This document shows positions 18,023 to 26,487 of a stretch of 33,322 nt of DNA, piece after piece. Source of the stretch: an uncultured Rickettsiales bacterium (GTDB lineage: Bacteria > Pseudomonadota > Alphaproteobacteria > UBA8366); contig CAJWTF010000024.1 in NCBI GenBank assembly GCA_913046825.1, positions 1 through 33,322 on the forward strand, read 5' to 3'. Each line of letters opens with the position of its first letter. Within the stretch, counting starts at the first letter, position 1. A program made the position numbers and the translations under genes. A model generated the notes under the pieces. It saw only the letters and a list, made by a program, of their open reading frames with translations. It was not told where the DNA came from and did no database searches.

Positions 18023-18652
18023 ATGGCTATCGAAATTCATAACGACGAGAAAATAGCATTATTCATCGATGGGGCAAACCTATACGCCGCCGCAAAGGCG
18101 TTGGGCTTCGATATCGATTACAAAAAATTACTTGAAGTATTCCGTAAACGTGGCCGTTTCATCCGTGGGCTTTATTATACCGCCCTAGTGGAAGATCAGG
18201 AATACTCGCCGATTCGACCCTTGGTCGATTGGCTCGACTATAACGGCTTCACCATGGTGACCAAGCCGACCAAGGAATTCACCGATTCCTCCGGCCGCCG
18301 CAAGGTCAAGGGCGATATGGATATCGAACTGGCCATCGACATGATGGAAATGGCGCCGCACTTGGATCACATCGTTCTGTTTTCGGGCGACGGAGATTTC
18401 CGCCGCCTCGTCGAGGTTGTGCAACGTAAAGGCGTCAAGGTGAGCGTCGTCAGCACCGTAAAGTCCTCACCGCCGATGGCGGCGGACGAATTGCGCCGTC
18501 AAGCCGACCAATTTATCGAATTACAAGATCTCGCCTCCGAAATTAGCCGCGCGCATCAGCCGCGCCAAGATCATGACCACTACCAAGATGAGGACGCCGA
18601 GGACGAATTCTACGACGACTACGACGACGAACCGATCATCGAAACTGTTTGA
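18023..18652 (+). CDS. NYN domain protein (LabA/DUF88 family)
   Basis: The 209-residue protein has a PIN-like NYN fold, found in RNA-cleaving and RNA-binding proteins. Conserved acidic positions are ALFIDGANLYAAAKALGFDI, VKGDMDIELAIDMM and VLFSGDGDFRRLVEVVQRKG, which together form a likely metal-binding site. The C-terminal 40 residues are very acidic (DEDAEDEFYDDYDDE) and probably disordered. Alphaproteobacterial members often sit near rpoZ/rsh and smpB, as here. The precise substrate is not known. No clear ribosome binding site precedes the ATG; it is divergent from rpoZ across 271 bases that otherwise show only the candidate rpoZ promoter. Confidence 0.88.
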   Translation: MAIEIHNDEKIALFIDGANLYAAAKALGFDIDYKKLLEVFRKRGRFIRGLYYTALVEDQEYSPIRPLVDWLDYNGFTMVTKPTKEFTDSSGRRKVKGDMDIELAIDMMEMAPHLDHIVLFSGDGDFRRLVEVVQRKGVKVSVVSTVKSSPPMAADELRRQADQFIELQDLASEISRAHQPRQDHDHYQDEDAEDEFYDDYDDEPIIETV

Positions 18653-18663
18653 TTCCTAAACCC

Positions 18664-19299
18664 ATGCCCTTGGAACTCCCAGGTCGCGAATGCGCGCTCT
18701 GCCCCCGTCTAGTGGAATTTCGCTTACAAAATCGCGATGCTTATCCCGATTTCCACAATGCGCCGGTCGATAGTTTCGGACCTTTGGACGCACGCATGAT
18801 CATTGTTGGGCTCGCACCGGGCCTGAAGGGTGCCAATCGGACGGCGCGTCCCTTTACCGGCGATTACGCGGGCGATTTGCTCTATCCTACACTCTCTAAA
18901 TTCGAATTTGCGACGGGCACCTATGCCGCGCGACCGGATGATGGTCTCGAATTGCGCGATTGCCGGATCACCAACGCGGTGCGATGCGTGCCACCGCAGA
19001 ACAAGCCGGTGGGCGCGGAAATCAATACCTGCCGCCCATTTCTGATCGACGAGATTGCCGCCATGTCCCAGCTAAGGATTATCCTCGCGCTAGGTTCCAT
19101 CGCACATAATTCGGTCATCCGGACGTTAGGACACAAACAAAGCGCCTATAAGTTCAGTCATGCCGCTGCCCATGACATACCGGACGGCCCGCTGTTGATC
19201 GACAGCTATCATTGTTCGCGCTATAACACGAACACTGGACGACTGACGACGGAGATGTTCCACGACGTGTTCAGATTGATCCGCGAACGGCTCGATTGA
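18664..19299 (+). CDS. Family-5 uracil-DNA glycosylase (UDGb type)
   Basis: The enzyme removes uracil and related deaminated bases from DNA at the start of base excision repair. The product (211 residues from ATG 18664) has motif 1 GLAPGLKGANRTARPFTGD, as in UDGb proteins, and motif 2 near HCSRYNTNTGRLT. Cysteines at CALCPRL, NAVRCVPP and INTCRPF probably hold a 4Fe-4S cluster. Motif 1 lacks the acidic residue of E. coli Ung, as is normal for this family. A TTG at 18649 overlapping the stop of the NYN gene is a possible earlier start. The two genes are therefore coupled or nearly so. Confidence 0.9.
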   Translation: MPLELPGRECALCPRLVEFRLQNRDAYPDFHNAPVDSFGPLDARMIIVGLAPGLKGANRTARPFTGDYAGDLLYPTLSKFEFATGTYAARPDDGLELRDCRITNAVRCVPPQNKPVGAEINTCRPFLIDEIAAMSQLRIILALGSIAHNSVIRTLGHKQSAYKFSHAAAHDIPDGPLLIDSYHCSRYNTNTGRLTTEMFHDVFRLIRERLD

Positions 19300-20436
19300 T
19301 CAGAACTTCTGGCCGATCACACTGCGATTGGCGTTGATGCGGCGAAGATCTTCGATGCCCTCGATGACTGCCGCAGCACCCGGGATTGCGTGATCTTCCG
19401 CTTTAAGTTCCTTCATATTTACCCAATCCGCATACACATACGCGGTACGGTCGGTAATAATCCCAGCCGAAATCAACGTCTTGGCAAGCACGCGGAAGAC
19501 GTTATTGCCGTCCTTCAACTCGTTGCGGCGTTCATCATCATTATAGGTCTCGCGTACCGCGTCACGCACCCATTCCCAATCGAGGCCGAATTGCGCATAG
19601 ACGACGCGTTTTTGGCGCACGTTAACCAGGTTGAATAATAGAGATTCAAAGCACCCCGCCGCCCAATCTTCGACCTTGTCGCGCTCGTCCGAAGACAGAT
19701 TCACTATCGTCTTATCAGCCCAAATCTTGCCGAATTTATGGTGAAAGGCTTCATCCGTCATCACCAGTTGTACGAGACGCTTCAACACCGGGTCGCGCGC
19801 ATGTTTGTGAAGGTTCGCGAATGCACCCATCGCCAGCCCTTCCAACAGCATTTGCATGCCGACGAGCTTTTTATAGACGATCGGCGTCTTGATCAGGCCT
19901 TCCAGCAAATCACCCAAGACTTCGCCAACGGGGTAGGCAGTGCCCCATCGAGATCTCATATAATATGTAAACCCGGTGACGTGGCGAGCTTCTTCTCGGG
20001 CCTGATTGGTCGCATATTCCTGCGCGCCCGCATCCAACAGAATATCGGCGAGGCCGGTCGACAGGTTCAGCGCCCCTTGTTCGCCATGAATGATATTTGA
20101 GATTTGCCAGCGCATGATCTCATTGCCGAGCTTGATCTGCTGCCCTTCATCGAGGCGGTCGAGCACCGCGCCGCGCAATTCCTGAATGCGTTCCGGCGGC
20201 ATGAGGTATTCTTTTGCCATGTCAAACGGCTGGTCGAAATCGACATAGTTCTTGTCGTTCGGATCCCAGAAATGATCGTGAGTTGCAGAGATAATTTCAT
20301 CAAAATCGTGCGAACGGTTGTCGTATCGATCAACATCGATCATCGCACGGAAATCGTCCCGCGAGACCGTCTCGTAGGCGGCGTCGCGGATCAGGTGATC
20401 ATCGGTCTCTGCACTGGTACGCACTTCATCAGGCAT
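19300..20436 (-). CDS. Ferritin-like di-iron carboxylate protein (ribonucleotide-reductase-R2-like fold)
   Basis: The 378-residue product shows a complete four-helix di-iron site: E119 (HGEQGALNL), E149-x-x-H152 (REEARHVTGF), E199 (LLEGLAMGAF) and E229-x-x-H232 (TDEAFHHKFG). This spacing is that of ferritin-like oxygenases, desaturases and R2 proteins. It is too diverged to name a substrate; an N-oxygenase (AurF-like) or another mono-oxygenase is possible. There is no signal peptide or membrane helix. A good ribosome binding site (GGAG, aattgcc, ATG) fixes the start, with the same 14 bases as before parC. It runs divergently from the SDR gene with a 121-base shared upstream region, and ends against the UDGb gene. 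Confidence 0.75.
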   Translation of the reverse strand: MPDEVRTSAETDDHLIRDAAYETVSRDDFRAMIDVDRYDNRSHDFDEIISATHDHFWDPNDKNYVDFDQPFDMAKEYLMPPERIQELRGAVLDRLDEGQQIKLGNEIMRWQISNIIHGEQGALNLSTGLADILLDAGAQEYATNQAREEARHVTGFTYYMRSRWGTAYPVGEVLGDLLEGLIKTPIVYKKLVGMQMLLEGLAMGAFANLHKHARDPVLKRLVQLVMTDEAFHHKFGKIWADKTIVNLSSDERDKVEDWAAGCFESLLFNLVNVRQKRVVYAQFGLDWEWVRDAVRETYNDDERRNELKDGNNVFRVLAKTLISAGIITDRTAYVYADWVNMKELKAEDHAIPGAAAVIEGIEDLRRINANRSVIGQKF

Positions 20437-20557
20437 GGCAATTCTCCGTGTTGTAATAATACGCGCTTTGGCCCGGAAAGCGAGTGCATAAGAGAGCCCT
20501 GGCCCAACCGAAAATTCGCCTCAGTTTCCTATCCGATATGGCAACGGCGGAGGACGG

Positions 20558-21328
20558 ATGATGAACAGGCTCGACGGTAAAGTGGCTTTGGTGACGGGTG
20601 GCGGCGGCGGAATTGGTCGAGCGACGGCAACGCGTTTCGCGGAAGAAGGTGCAAAAGTCATTGTCGCCGATATCGATGAGACCGAAGGCGCGAAGACCGC
20701 CAAAGTCGCGAACGAGAGCGCCGGCAATAGCGGCGGCCAAGCCGTCTTCGTACGGACCGACGTCACAGAAAGCGGCAGTGTCGCGGCGGCCGTGGCGGCA
20801 GCGACAGAGAAATTTGGACGGCTCGACATCTTGCACAATAACGCGGGCGGCTCGACCAATGCGGATGGGCCCATCGGCGAGGTACCGGACGAGGAATTCT
20901 GGCGCACCATTAAGCTCGATCTATACGGCACCTTCGTTTGCTGCCGGAACGCAATTCCGGCGCTACGTGCGGCCGGCGGTGGATCGATCATCAATATGTC
21001 GTCGGTGGTGGCGCTGATGGCGTTTCCGGGCCGCGACGCCTATACAGCAGCTAAAGGCGGGATCGCCGCCATTACCCGCTCTTCAGCGGTGCATTACGGG
21101 CCGGATAAAATCCGCGTCAACGCCATCGCGCCCACCGTCATTATGACGGACCGGGTTAAAGGTCTGTTCAGCGACGATAAACTTCGGGACAAGCTAGAGA
21201 AAATGCACGTTCTCGGCTTCGGTGAAGCCATCGACATCGCGCAGATGGCGGTCTACCTGGCGTCGGACGAATCGCGCTTGGTGACGGGTCAGGTCTTACC
21301 AGTCGATTCCGGCCTTACGGTAAAGTAG
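20558..21328 (+). CDS. Short-chain dehydrogenase/reductase (SDR) family oxidoreductase
   Basis: A classical SDR of 256 residues. The cofactor-binding TGGGGGIG is at residues 13-20, D68 follows the third strand (VFVRTDVT), NNAG is at 94-97, and the catalytic residues are S149, Y162 and K166 (YTAAK). The end (YLASDESRLVTGQVLPVDSG) is standard for the family. The acidic residue after strand 2 (VADID) suggests NAD rather than NADP. The substrate cannot be told from sequence. A strong GGAGG precedes the ATG. It lies between the di-iron gene and the PhyH gene, facing the latter. Confidence 0.93.
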   Translation: MMNRLDGKVALVTGGGGGIGRATATRFAEEGAKVIVADIDETEGAKTAKVANESAGNSGGQAVFVRTDVTESGSVAAAVAAATEKFGRLDILHNNAGGSTNADGPIGEVPDEEFWRTIKLDLYGTFVCCRNAIPALRAAGGGSIINMSSVVALMAFPGRDAYTAAKGGIAAITRSSAVHYGPDKIRVNAIAPTVIMTDRVKGLFSDDKLRDKLEKMHVLGFGEAIDIAQMAVYLASDESRLVTGQVLPVDSGLTVK

Positions 21329-21355
21329 TAGCACATTTCGTTCGACGGGTGGCCG

Positions 21356-22219
21356 TCAGCTGCCCACTTCATTGGTCTCGACCAGGCCGCCGACACCTTC
21401 GCGGTCGGTGCCCTTCAGGTAAATCTGGCCTTGAATATCAGCAATGCGTTGGTGCTCCGCGACGGCGTCTGGATGCATTGTCGCCTGCGGCATCGCTTCC
21501 GATTGGAAATGACCGAAACGGTCCTTGCCACGCACCAAGGTGGCAAAATCGGTCTCGACCCGTTCTTGCCGCGCTTCCGGTGTAATATAACGCAGGGCCA
21601 GGCCTACCCGGCGGTCCGTCGTCTCGTTCGGTTTCGAGGCGTGCCACATATCCACATGATGTAGCGAGGCCTCCCCTGGCCGCAGCCTTGTCCAGACGGC
21701 CCGAGACTCGTCGATTTCAGCGTCGATGGTTTGCCCACGCGTGAGGATATTGTTAGGGTCCCAAGTATCGCGATGCGGCGCGATGCCGCCCTGGTGACTG
21801 CCCGGCAGCATGCGCATGCAACCGTTGGCCTCATTTGCTTCCGTCAGCGCGATCCAAACGGTCAAAATCTTATTACTGTCGAGGCCCCAATGCGCGGAAT
21901 CCTGATGCCAGGAGATGAAGCGTCCGTCGCCCGGTTCCTTCGGATAGAGATGGGTGGTCCAGACCATGATGTTCGGCCCCAACAAATCCTCCACCACATC
22001 GAGGATGCCGGGCGTCCGCATCAATCGGTCGATCCAAGGGAAAACCAGATGCGATTTATAGCGCCAACTGCCATTGACCGGCTCCCCGGTTTCCCCTTCG
22101 TAGGTCTCAAGTTTGGCGAGATTGGTCGCGGCCTCCTCTTCCGTGAGGAGCCGTTTGGGACAGAGCAATCCAGTGCCCCAAAATGTTTTGATTTCCCGTT
22201 CGCTCAATACGTTCAGCAT
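21356..22219 (-). CDS. Phytanoyl-CoA dioxygenase (PhyH) family protein
   Basis: This is a 2-oxoglutarate- and Fe(II)-dependent oxygenase family member of 287 residues. The iron-binding facial triad is visible as HQD in SWHQDSAHWG and the distal histidine in HHVDMWHASKPN, followed by arginines in RRVGLALRYITPE that may hold 2-oxoglutarate. Bacterial relatives act on varied small molecules, often hydroxylating or demethylating them. ATG 22219 lies 14 bases after the smpB stop; a longer open frame to 22279 overlaps smpB and is unlikely. Possibly cotranscribed with smpB though unrelated in function. Confidence 0.88.
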   Translation of the reverse strand: MLNVLSEREIKTFWGTGLLCPKRLLTEEEAATNLAKLETYEGETGEPVNGSWRYKSHLVFPWIDRLMRTPGILDVVEDLLGPNIMVWTTHLYPKEPGDGRFISWHQDSAHWGLDSNKILTVWIALTEANEANGCMRMLPGSHQGGIAPHRDTWDPNNILTRGQTIDAEIDESRAVWTRLRPGEASLHHVDMWHASKPNETTDRRVGLALRYITPEARQERVETDFATLVRGKDRFGHFQSEAMPQATMHPDAVAEHQRIADIQGQIYLKGTDREGVGGLVETNEVGS

Positions 22220-22233
22220 TAGGTCGTTTCCGT

Positions 22234-22710
22234 TTACAGATCGCGGCTCTGCAGGACGCGGGATTTCTGGCGTTGCCAATCACGATCCTTCTGCGTCTGG
22301 CGTTTATCCCGTTGCTTCTTGCCTTTGGCGAGACCGAGCTCGCACTTTGCGATTCCGCGTTTATTGAAATAGAGCCGGACCGGCACCAGCGTATAGCCGC
22401 CACGCCGAACCTGGCCCATCAAGCGTTCCTGTTCACGTTTGTGCAGCAGGAGTTTTCGCGGGCGGCGAGGCTCGTGGTTCATCTTTGCGCCTGCCTGCTG
22501 GTATTCCGGAATATGGACGTTCATCAAATAAATCGCGCCGTCTTTCGGCCCGGCGTAGGATTCATTGAGACTGGCGCTGTTCGCGCGCAAGGATTTTACT
22601 TCGGTTCCGGTCAGCACGATGCCGGCCTCGACCGTATCCTCGATGAAGTAGTCGAACTTGGCGCGACGATTTTGCGCAATCGTGACGTCGGTCTCGAATT
22701 TTGCCGCCAT
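22234..22710 (-). CDS. smpB: SsrA-binding protein SmpB
   Basis: SmpB binds tmRNA and delivers it to stalled ribosomes for trans-translation. The 158-residue product contains [44 protein letters not shown] and the basic C-terminal tail [20 protein letters not shown]. All are typical, including the tail that enters the decoding channel. A GGAG-type ribosome binding site precedes the ATG. It lies 39 bases downstream of dapA, a neighbour seen in many alphaproteobacteria. No tmRNA gene was recognised in this window. Confidence 0.96.
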   Translation of the reverse strand: MAAKFETDVTIAQNRRAKFDYFIEDTVEAGIVLTGTEVKSLRANSASLNESYAGPKDGAIYLMNVHIPEYQQAGAKMNHEPRRPRKLLLHKREQERLMGQVRRGGYTLVPVRLYFNKRGIAKCELGLAKGKKQRDKRQTQKDRDWQRQKSRVLQSRDL

Positions 22711-22749
22711 TTATCTCGCTCCGAAGTTAACACGGCGGCAGCCCGAGCC

Positions 22750-23625
22750 TTAGTTAATCAGACCAACCTTAACCATCGCACCACGTATCGTCTCCTGCCC
22801 TTGAGCGGACAGCGGTGCGATCGGCAAACGACACTCAGCCGCGGACTTGCCGAGCAGTTTGGCGGCGTATTTAACTGGTGCCGGGCTGGTCTCACAGAAC
22901 AGCGCGTCGTGCAGAGGCGCCAATCGGTCGCGGCGATCCTCGAACGTATCCAAATCACGCGTTTGCCAAGCCTCGTGCAATTCCGAGCATAGTTTCGGTG
23001 CCACGTTCGAGGTCACCGAGATACATCCGTCACCACCCTGGCCAAGGAACGCCCCGATGGTCGCGTCTTCACCGGACAATTGGATGAAACCTTCGGCACT
23101 GGCAAGACGGCTGTTCAGCGGTCGCGCCAGATCGCAAGTCGCATCCTTCACACCCACGATATTCGACAGTTCCGACAACCGAGCCATGGTCTCCACCGAC
23201 ATATCGACGATCGAGCGGCCCGGAATGTTGTATATAATAATCGGAATGTCCGCCGATTCCGCAATCGCCTTGAAATGCAGATACAGACCTTCTTGGGTTG
23301 GTTTATTGTAATACGGGCACACACTCAACACGCCGTCGGCACCCGCTTCCTTCGCGTGTTTCGTGAAATCGATGGCCTCATCCGTCGAGTTCGATCCCGC
23401 ACCAGCGATTACCGGCACGCGGCCTTTCGCAACATCGATGCAAAGCTCCACAACCCGTTTGTGCTCTTCATGGTTCAACGTCGGGGATTCGCCCGTGGTG
23501 CCGACCGGAACGACACCGTGAGAGCCTTCGTTGATTTGCCAATCGACAAAGGCTTGAAAGCTCTCTGCATCAACTTCACCGTCTTTGAACGGTGTTATCA
23601 ACGCGGTCATGGATCCCTTAAACAT
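22750..23625 (-). CDS. dapA: 4-hydroxy-tetrahydrodipicolinate synthase
   Basis: DapA condenses aspartate semialdehyde and pyruvate, the first step of the diaminopimelate/lysine route. The 291-residue barrel has T43/T44 in VGTTGESPTL, Y132 in IYNIPGRS and the Schiff-base lysine K160 in VGVKDATCDL. Length is normal (about 290). A GGGAG before the ATG supports the start. It is divergent from slt across about 150 bases and heads the dapA-smpB pair. It supplies DAP for the peptidoglycan that the neighbouring slt product remodels. Confidence 0.96.
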   Translation of the reverse strand: MFKGSMTALITPFKDGEVDAESFQAFVDWQINEGSHGVVPVGTTGESPTLNHEEHKRVVELCIDVAKGRVPVIAGAGSNSTDEAIDFTKHAKEAGADGVLSVCPYYNKPTQEGLYLHFKAIAESADIPIIIYNIPGRSIVDMSVETMARLSELSNIVGVKDATCDLARPLNSRLASAEGFIQLSGEDATIGAFLGQGGDGCISVTSNVAPKLCSELHEAWQTRDLDTFEDRRDRLAPLHDALFCETSPAPVKYAAKLLGKSAAECRLPIAPLSAQGQETIRGAMVKVGLIN

Positions 23626-23772
23626 GCCTTGCTCCCATGTATATTATGCTTTGGCCGCACAATAGACCCAAGAAAGGACAAGAGCAAAGCTCGGAAATTG
23701 GGTGTTTCTCTTGTTGCGTGACTCCAACTCGGCTAACCTATATTTAAATGGCCAGAGGTTTGGACTAAGGCC

Positions 23773-25758
23773 TTGTCTATAAAGACAATTACGCGATTAT
23801 TTTACTGCATTGCACCGCTGATCCTGTTGGCGGCGCAGGTTCATGCGGACTTTCTCACAAAATCCGACAAAGCCGCCTACAAGCACGCCTTTCGGGATGC
23901 CGGCAAGGGCAAGTGGTCGCTCGCCAACCGACGGATCAAAAACGTTCAGGAAAAATTGCCAGAAAAAGCCTTGCTCTGGATGCGGATTATCGACCGCCGA
24001 GAAAGAGTGTCGTTCGACCAGATCATAGCGTTTATTGCCACCTATCCCCACTGGCCGCAGCAGGCAAGATTGCGCCGCCGGGCGGAAGAGGCGATGACCG
24101 AGAAGACACCGAAATCCGACATCCTGAATTGGTTTACCAACCACCGCCCGACGACCGGGCTCGGCTCGTTTCATCTAGTCCGCACGCTATTGGCAGAAAA
24201 GCGTCTCTTAGAAGCCACTCAAATCGCGCGCTACGCGTGGATCAACATCGACATGGGCTACCGCGTCGAAAAGCAGTTTCAAAAACGCTTCCGGAAGTTA
24301 TTTCGCGCCGAAGATCATATTGCCCGGTTGGACAGGCTTCTATGGAATCGCCGCATTTCCGGCGCGCGCCGTCATTTACGGCGAATGCCGCACGACTATC
24401 AATGGCTTGGCCTCGCGCGAATCGCGTTGATGCGCCGCGAACCGGGCGTCGATTATGCAATCTCGAAAGTGCCACCTCGTCTTCAAAGCGATCCGGGTCT
24501 TGTCTATGAGCGGATCCGGTGGCGGCGAAAGAACCGGCTCTACGAACGCTCGATCGATATGCTGAACTTAGCGGGAGAACCGCGCATCAAACCGGAAAAA
24601 TGGTGGGCGGAACGGCGTATTATGACCCGCTGGCTATTACGCAAAGGACAGTCCGCCGAAGCTTATGCCTTGGCGAAGGAACATCGCCAAATCGGCGGAT
24701 TGGGTTTGGCTGAAGGTGAATGGCTGGCCGGGTGGATCGCATTGCGGTCGCTCAATCGATACGTCGACGCGTTCCAGCATTTTAAACGTATGTTCGACAA
24801 TGTTTCCTACCCCGTCAGCAAGGCTCGGGCAGCTTACTGGGCGGGTCGGGCGGCGGAAGCCGACGGTAAGGTCAAGATATCACAGGAATGGTACGCAGTT
24901 GCGGCGGCCCATGTAACATCATTCTACGGCCAACTCGCAGCGGCAAAACTGCCGCCGGAATCCCGACCGAGCTTCCCGCCGGAACCAAAACCCGATGAAG
25001 CTACCGTGCAGGCCTTCGAAAGTTTGGAATTGGTGCGTCTGGTAAAGATGATGTCGGCAATTGGCCTCCGAGACGAAATCGACCCGTTCGTTCAACAATT
25101 GGCTCGCAGCGCCAAATCCGCCAACGACTGGACCTTAGTGGCCGACCTTGCCCGCAAACAACGACGTGACGACTTGGCGATCCACGTCGCTAAGAAGGCG
25201 CTGCGCGACGGTGTCGTCCTGAGCCGCCTTGGCTATCCAGATTTGCGCTTGGCCTTGAAGAAGAAGAAGCCGGACCCAGCCTTCGTCAAAGCTGTCGTGC
25301 GGCAGGAAAGCGCTTTCGACCCGAAGGCCATCAGCCATGCGGGCGCGCGCGGTTTGATGCAATTAATGCCGAAGACGGCCCATCGCGTTGCGCAGCGTTT
25401 GAGCATCCCGTATTCCCGGGCGCGCCTGACCGCTGACCCAACTTATAACGTTCGAATCGGCCGCGCATATTTACTGAAATTGCTGGAAGATTACGAGGGG
25501 TCGCCCATCCTGGCCCTCTCTGCCTATAACGCAGGGCCATCCCGGGTTAGCCGTTGGCTGAAATTGTTTGGCGATCCGAATCGTTCGGCCGAAGATGCTG
25601 TCGATTGGATTGAATCGATCCCCTTCTACGAGACTCGAAATTACGTTCAACGGGTCTTGGAGAATTTTACCGTGTACCGAGGCCGGCACGACGGAAAGGA
25701 CTTTTCTTTATCACCTGCGACAAGCTTCAATCCGAAACAAAATTATTTTACGCCTTAA
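23773..25758 (+). CDS. slt: Soluble lytic murein transglycosylase
   Basis: This periplasmic enzyme cuts the glycan strands of peptidoglycan and leaves 1,6-anhydro ends. The 661-residue product starts at TTG (AAGG lies just upstream) with a signal peptide, about residues 1-25 (LILLAAQVHA). A long superhelical region of helical repeats, rich in Trp and Arg, spans about 30-480. The C-terminal lysozyme-like SLT domain has the catalytic glutamate E512 in VRQESAFDPKA, then GARGLMQLMPKTA and ALSAYNAGPSRV. The layout matches Slt70-type proteins. Codon use is like its neighbours. Confidence 0.95.
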   Translation: MSIKTITRLFYCIAPLILLAAQVHADFLTKSDKAAYKHAFRDAGKGKWSLANRRIKNVQEKLPEKALLWMRIIDRRERVSFDQIIAFIATYPHWPQQARLRRRAEEAMTEKTPKSDILNWFTNHRPTTGLGSFHLVRTLLAEKRLLEATQIARYAWINIDMGYRVEKQFQKRFRKLFRAEDHIARLDRLLWNRRISGARRHLRRMPHDYQWLGLARIALMRREPGVDYAISKVPPRLQSDPGLVYERIRWRRKNRLYERSIDMLNLAGEPRIKPEKWWAERRIMTRWLLRKGQSAEAYALAKEHRQIGGLGLAEGEWLAGWIALRSLNRYVDAFQHFKRMFDNVSYPVSKARAAYWAGRAAEADGKVKISQEWYAVAAAHVTSFYGQLAAAKLPPESRPSFPPEPKPDEATVQAFESLELVRLVKMMSAIGLRDEIDPFVQQLARSAKSANDWTLVADLARKQRRDDLAIHVAKKALRDGVVLSRLGYPDLRLALKKKKPDPAFVKAVVRQESAFDPKAISHAGARGLMQLMPKTAHRVAQRLSIPYSRARLTADPTYNVRIGRAYLLKLLEDYEGSPILALSAYNAGPSRVSRWLKLFGDPNRSAEDAVDWIESIPFYETRNYVQRVLENFTVYRGRHDGKDFSLSPATSFNPKQNYFTP

Positions 25759-25800
25759 AGCGCGGCGAATTCTGAACATCTTCAACGAAAGAACTAGCCG

Positions 25801-26487
25801 ATGTCAGATACAAAAATCAGTGACGTGAAAGCTTGCGTTTTCGATGCTTATGGAACGCTCTTCGACGTCTATTCCGCATCTGAGAAATGCCGCACCGATC
25901 TGGGCAATAAAGCGGATCAGGTCTCCAACACCTGGCGCGGCAAACGACTTCAGAACAGCTGGCTCCGCAGCCTCATGGGAGAATTCGTACCATTCTGGCA
26001 AGTGACGGGAGAGGCGTTGGATTATGCGCCTTCGGAGTCCGGAATTGAGAATGCCGTGCTACGCGACAAACTAATAAACCTGTATTTGCAACTCAACTGT
26101 TATCCCAAGGTGCCGCGCGTCCTTAAGACGCTGCAGGGGGCCGGCAAGCAAACCGGCATCCTTTCCAATGGTTCACGCTACGTGTTGGATTCGACCGTCG
26201 CTAATTCAACACTTGCCGAGCTCTTGGATACACCGCTTTCGGTCGATGACGTTGGTGTCTTTAAGGTCGATCCTGAGGTCTACGAAATGACAACCGCTCG
26301 TTTTTACTGCGAGCCACAAGAAATCTGCGTCATGTCCTCCAACGCTTGGGATGCCTGGGCCACATCGCATTTCGGATTCCAGGTCGCCTGGGTCAATCGC
26401 TTTGGCCAGCCGCCGGAACATTTGCCGGGTGGACTGAGCGCCAAGATCAAAAATCTCGATGAACTGCCCCCCCTACTCGGACTTTAA
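25801..26487 (+). CDS. Haloacid dehalogenase, type II (HAD superfamily)
   Basis: The 228-residue protein has the pattern of L-2-haloacid dehalogenases: the nucleophile D15 and T19 in VFDAYGTLFD, the substrate-side arginine R46 in NTWRGKRLQNSWLRSLMG, ILSNGS in motif 2, the lysine in VGVFKVDPEVY and the end motif MSSNAWDAW. The usual FKPDP is FKVDP here. Family members release halide from 2-haloacids; some in this subgroup have other or unknown substrates. It starts 42 bases after slt, and its end overlaps or touches the next hydrolase. Confidence 0.87.
   Translation: MSDTKISDVKACVFDAYGTLFDVYSASEKCRTDLGNKADQVSNTWRGKRLQNSWLRSLMGEFVPFWQVTGEALDYAPSESGIENAVLRDKLINLYLQLNCYPKVPRVLKTLQGAGKQTGILSNGSRYVLDSTVANSTLAELLDTPLSVDDVGVFKVDPEVYEMTTARFYCEPQEICVMSSNAWDAWATSHFGFQVAWVNRFGQPPEHLPGGLSAKIKNLDELPPLLGL

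Noticed and set aside
22220..22279. Extended N-terminus for the PhyH protein
   Set aside because: It would run into smpB, and the ATG at 22219 is well placed 14 bases after the smpB stop.
23080..23721. 213-codon plus-strand frame over dapA
   Set aside because: It is the shadow of dapA, whose active-site residues are all present on the minus strand.
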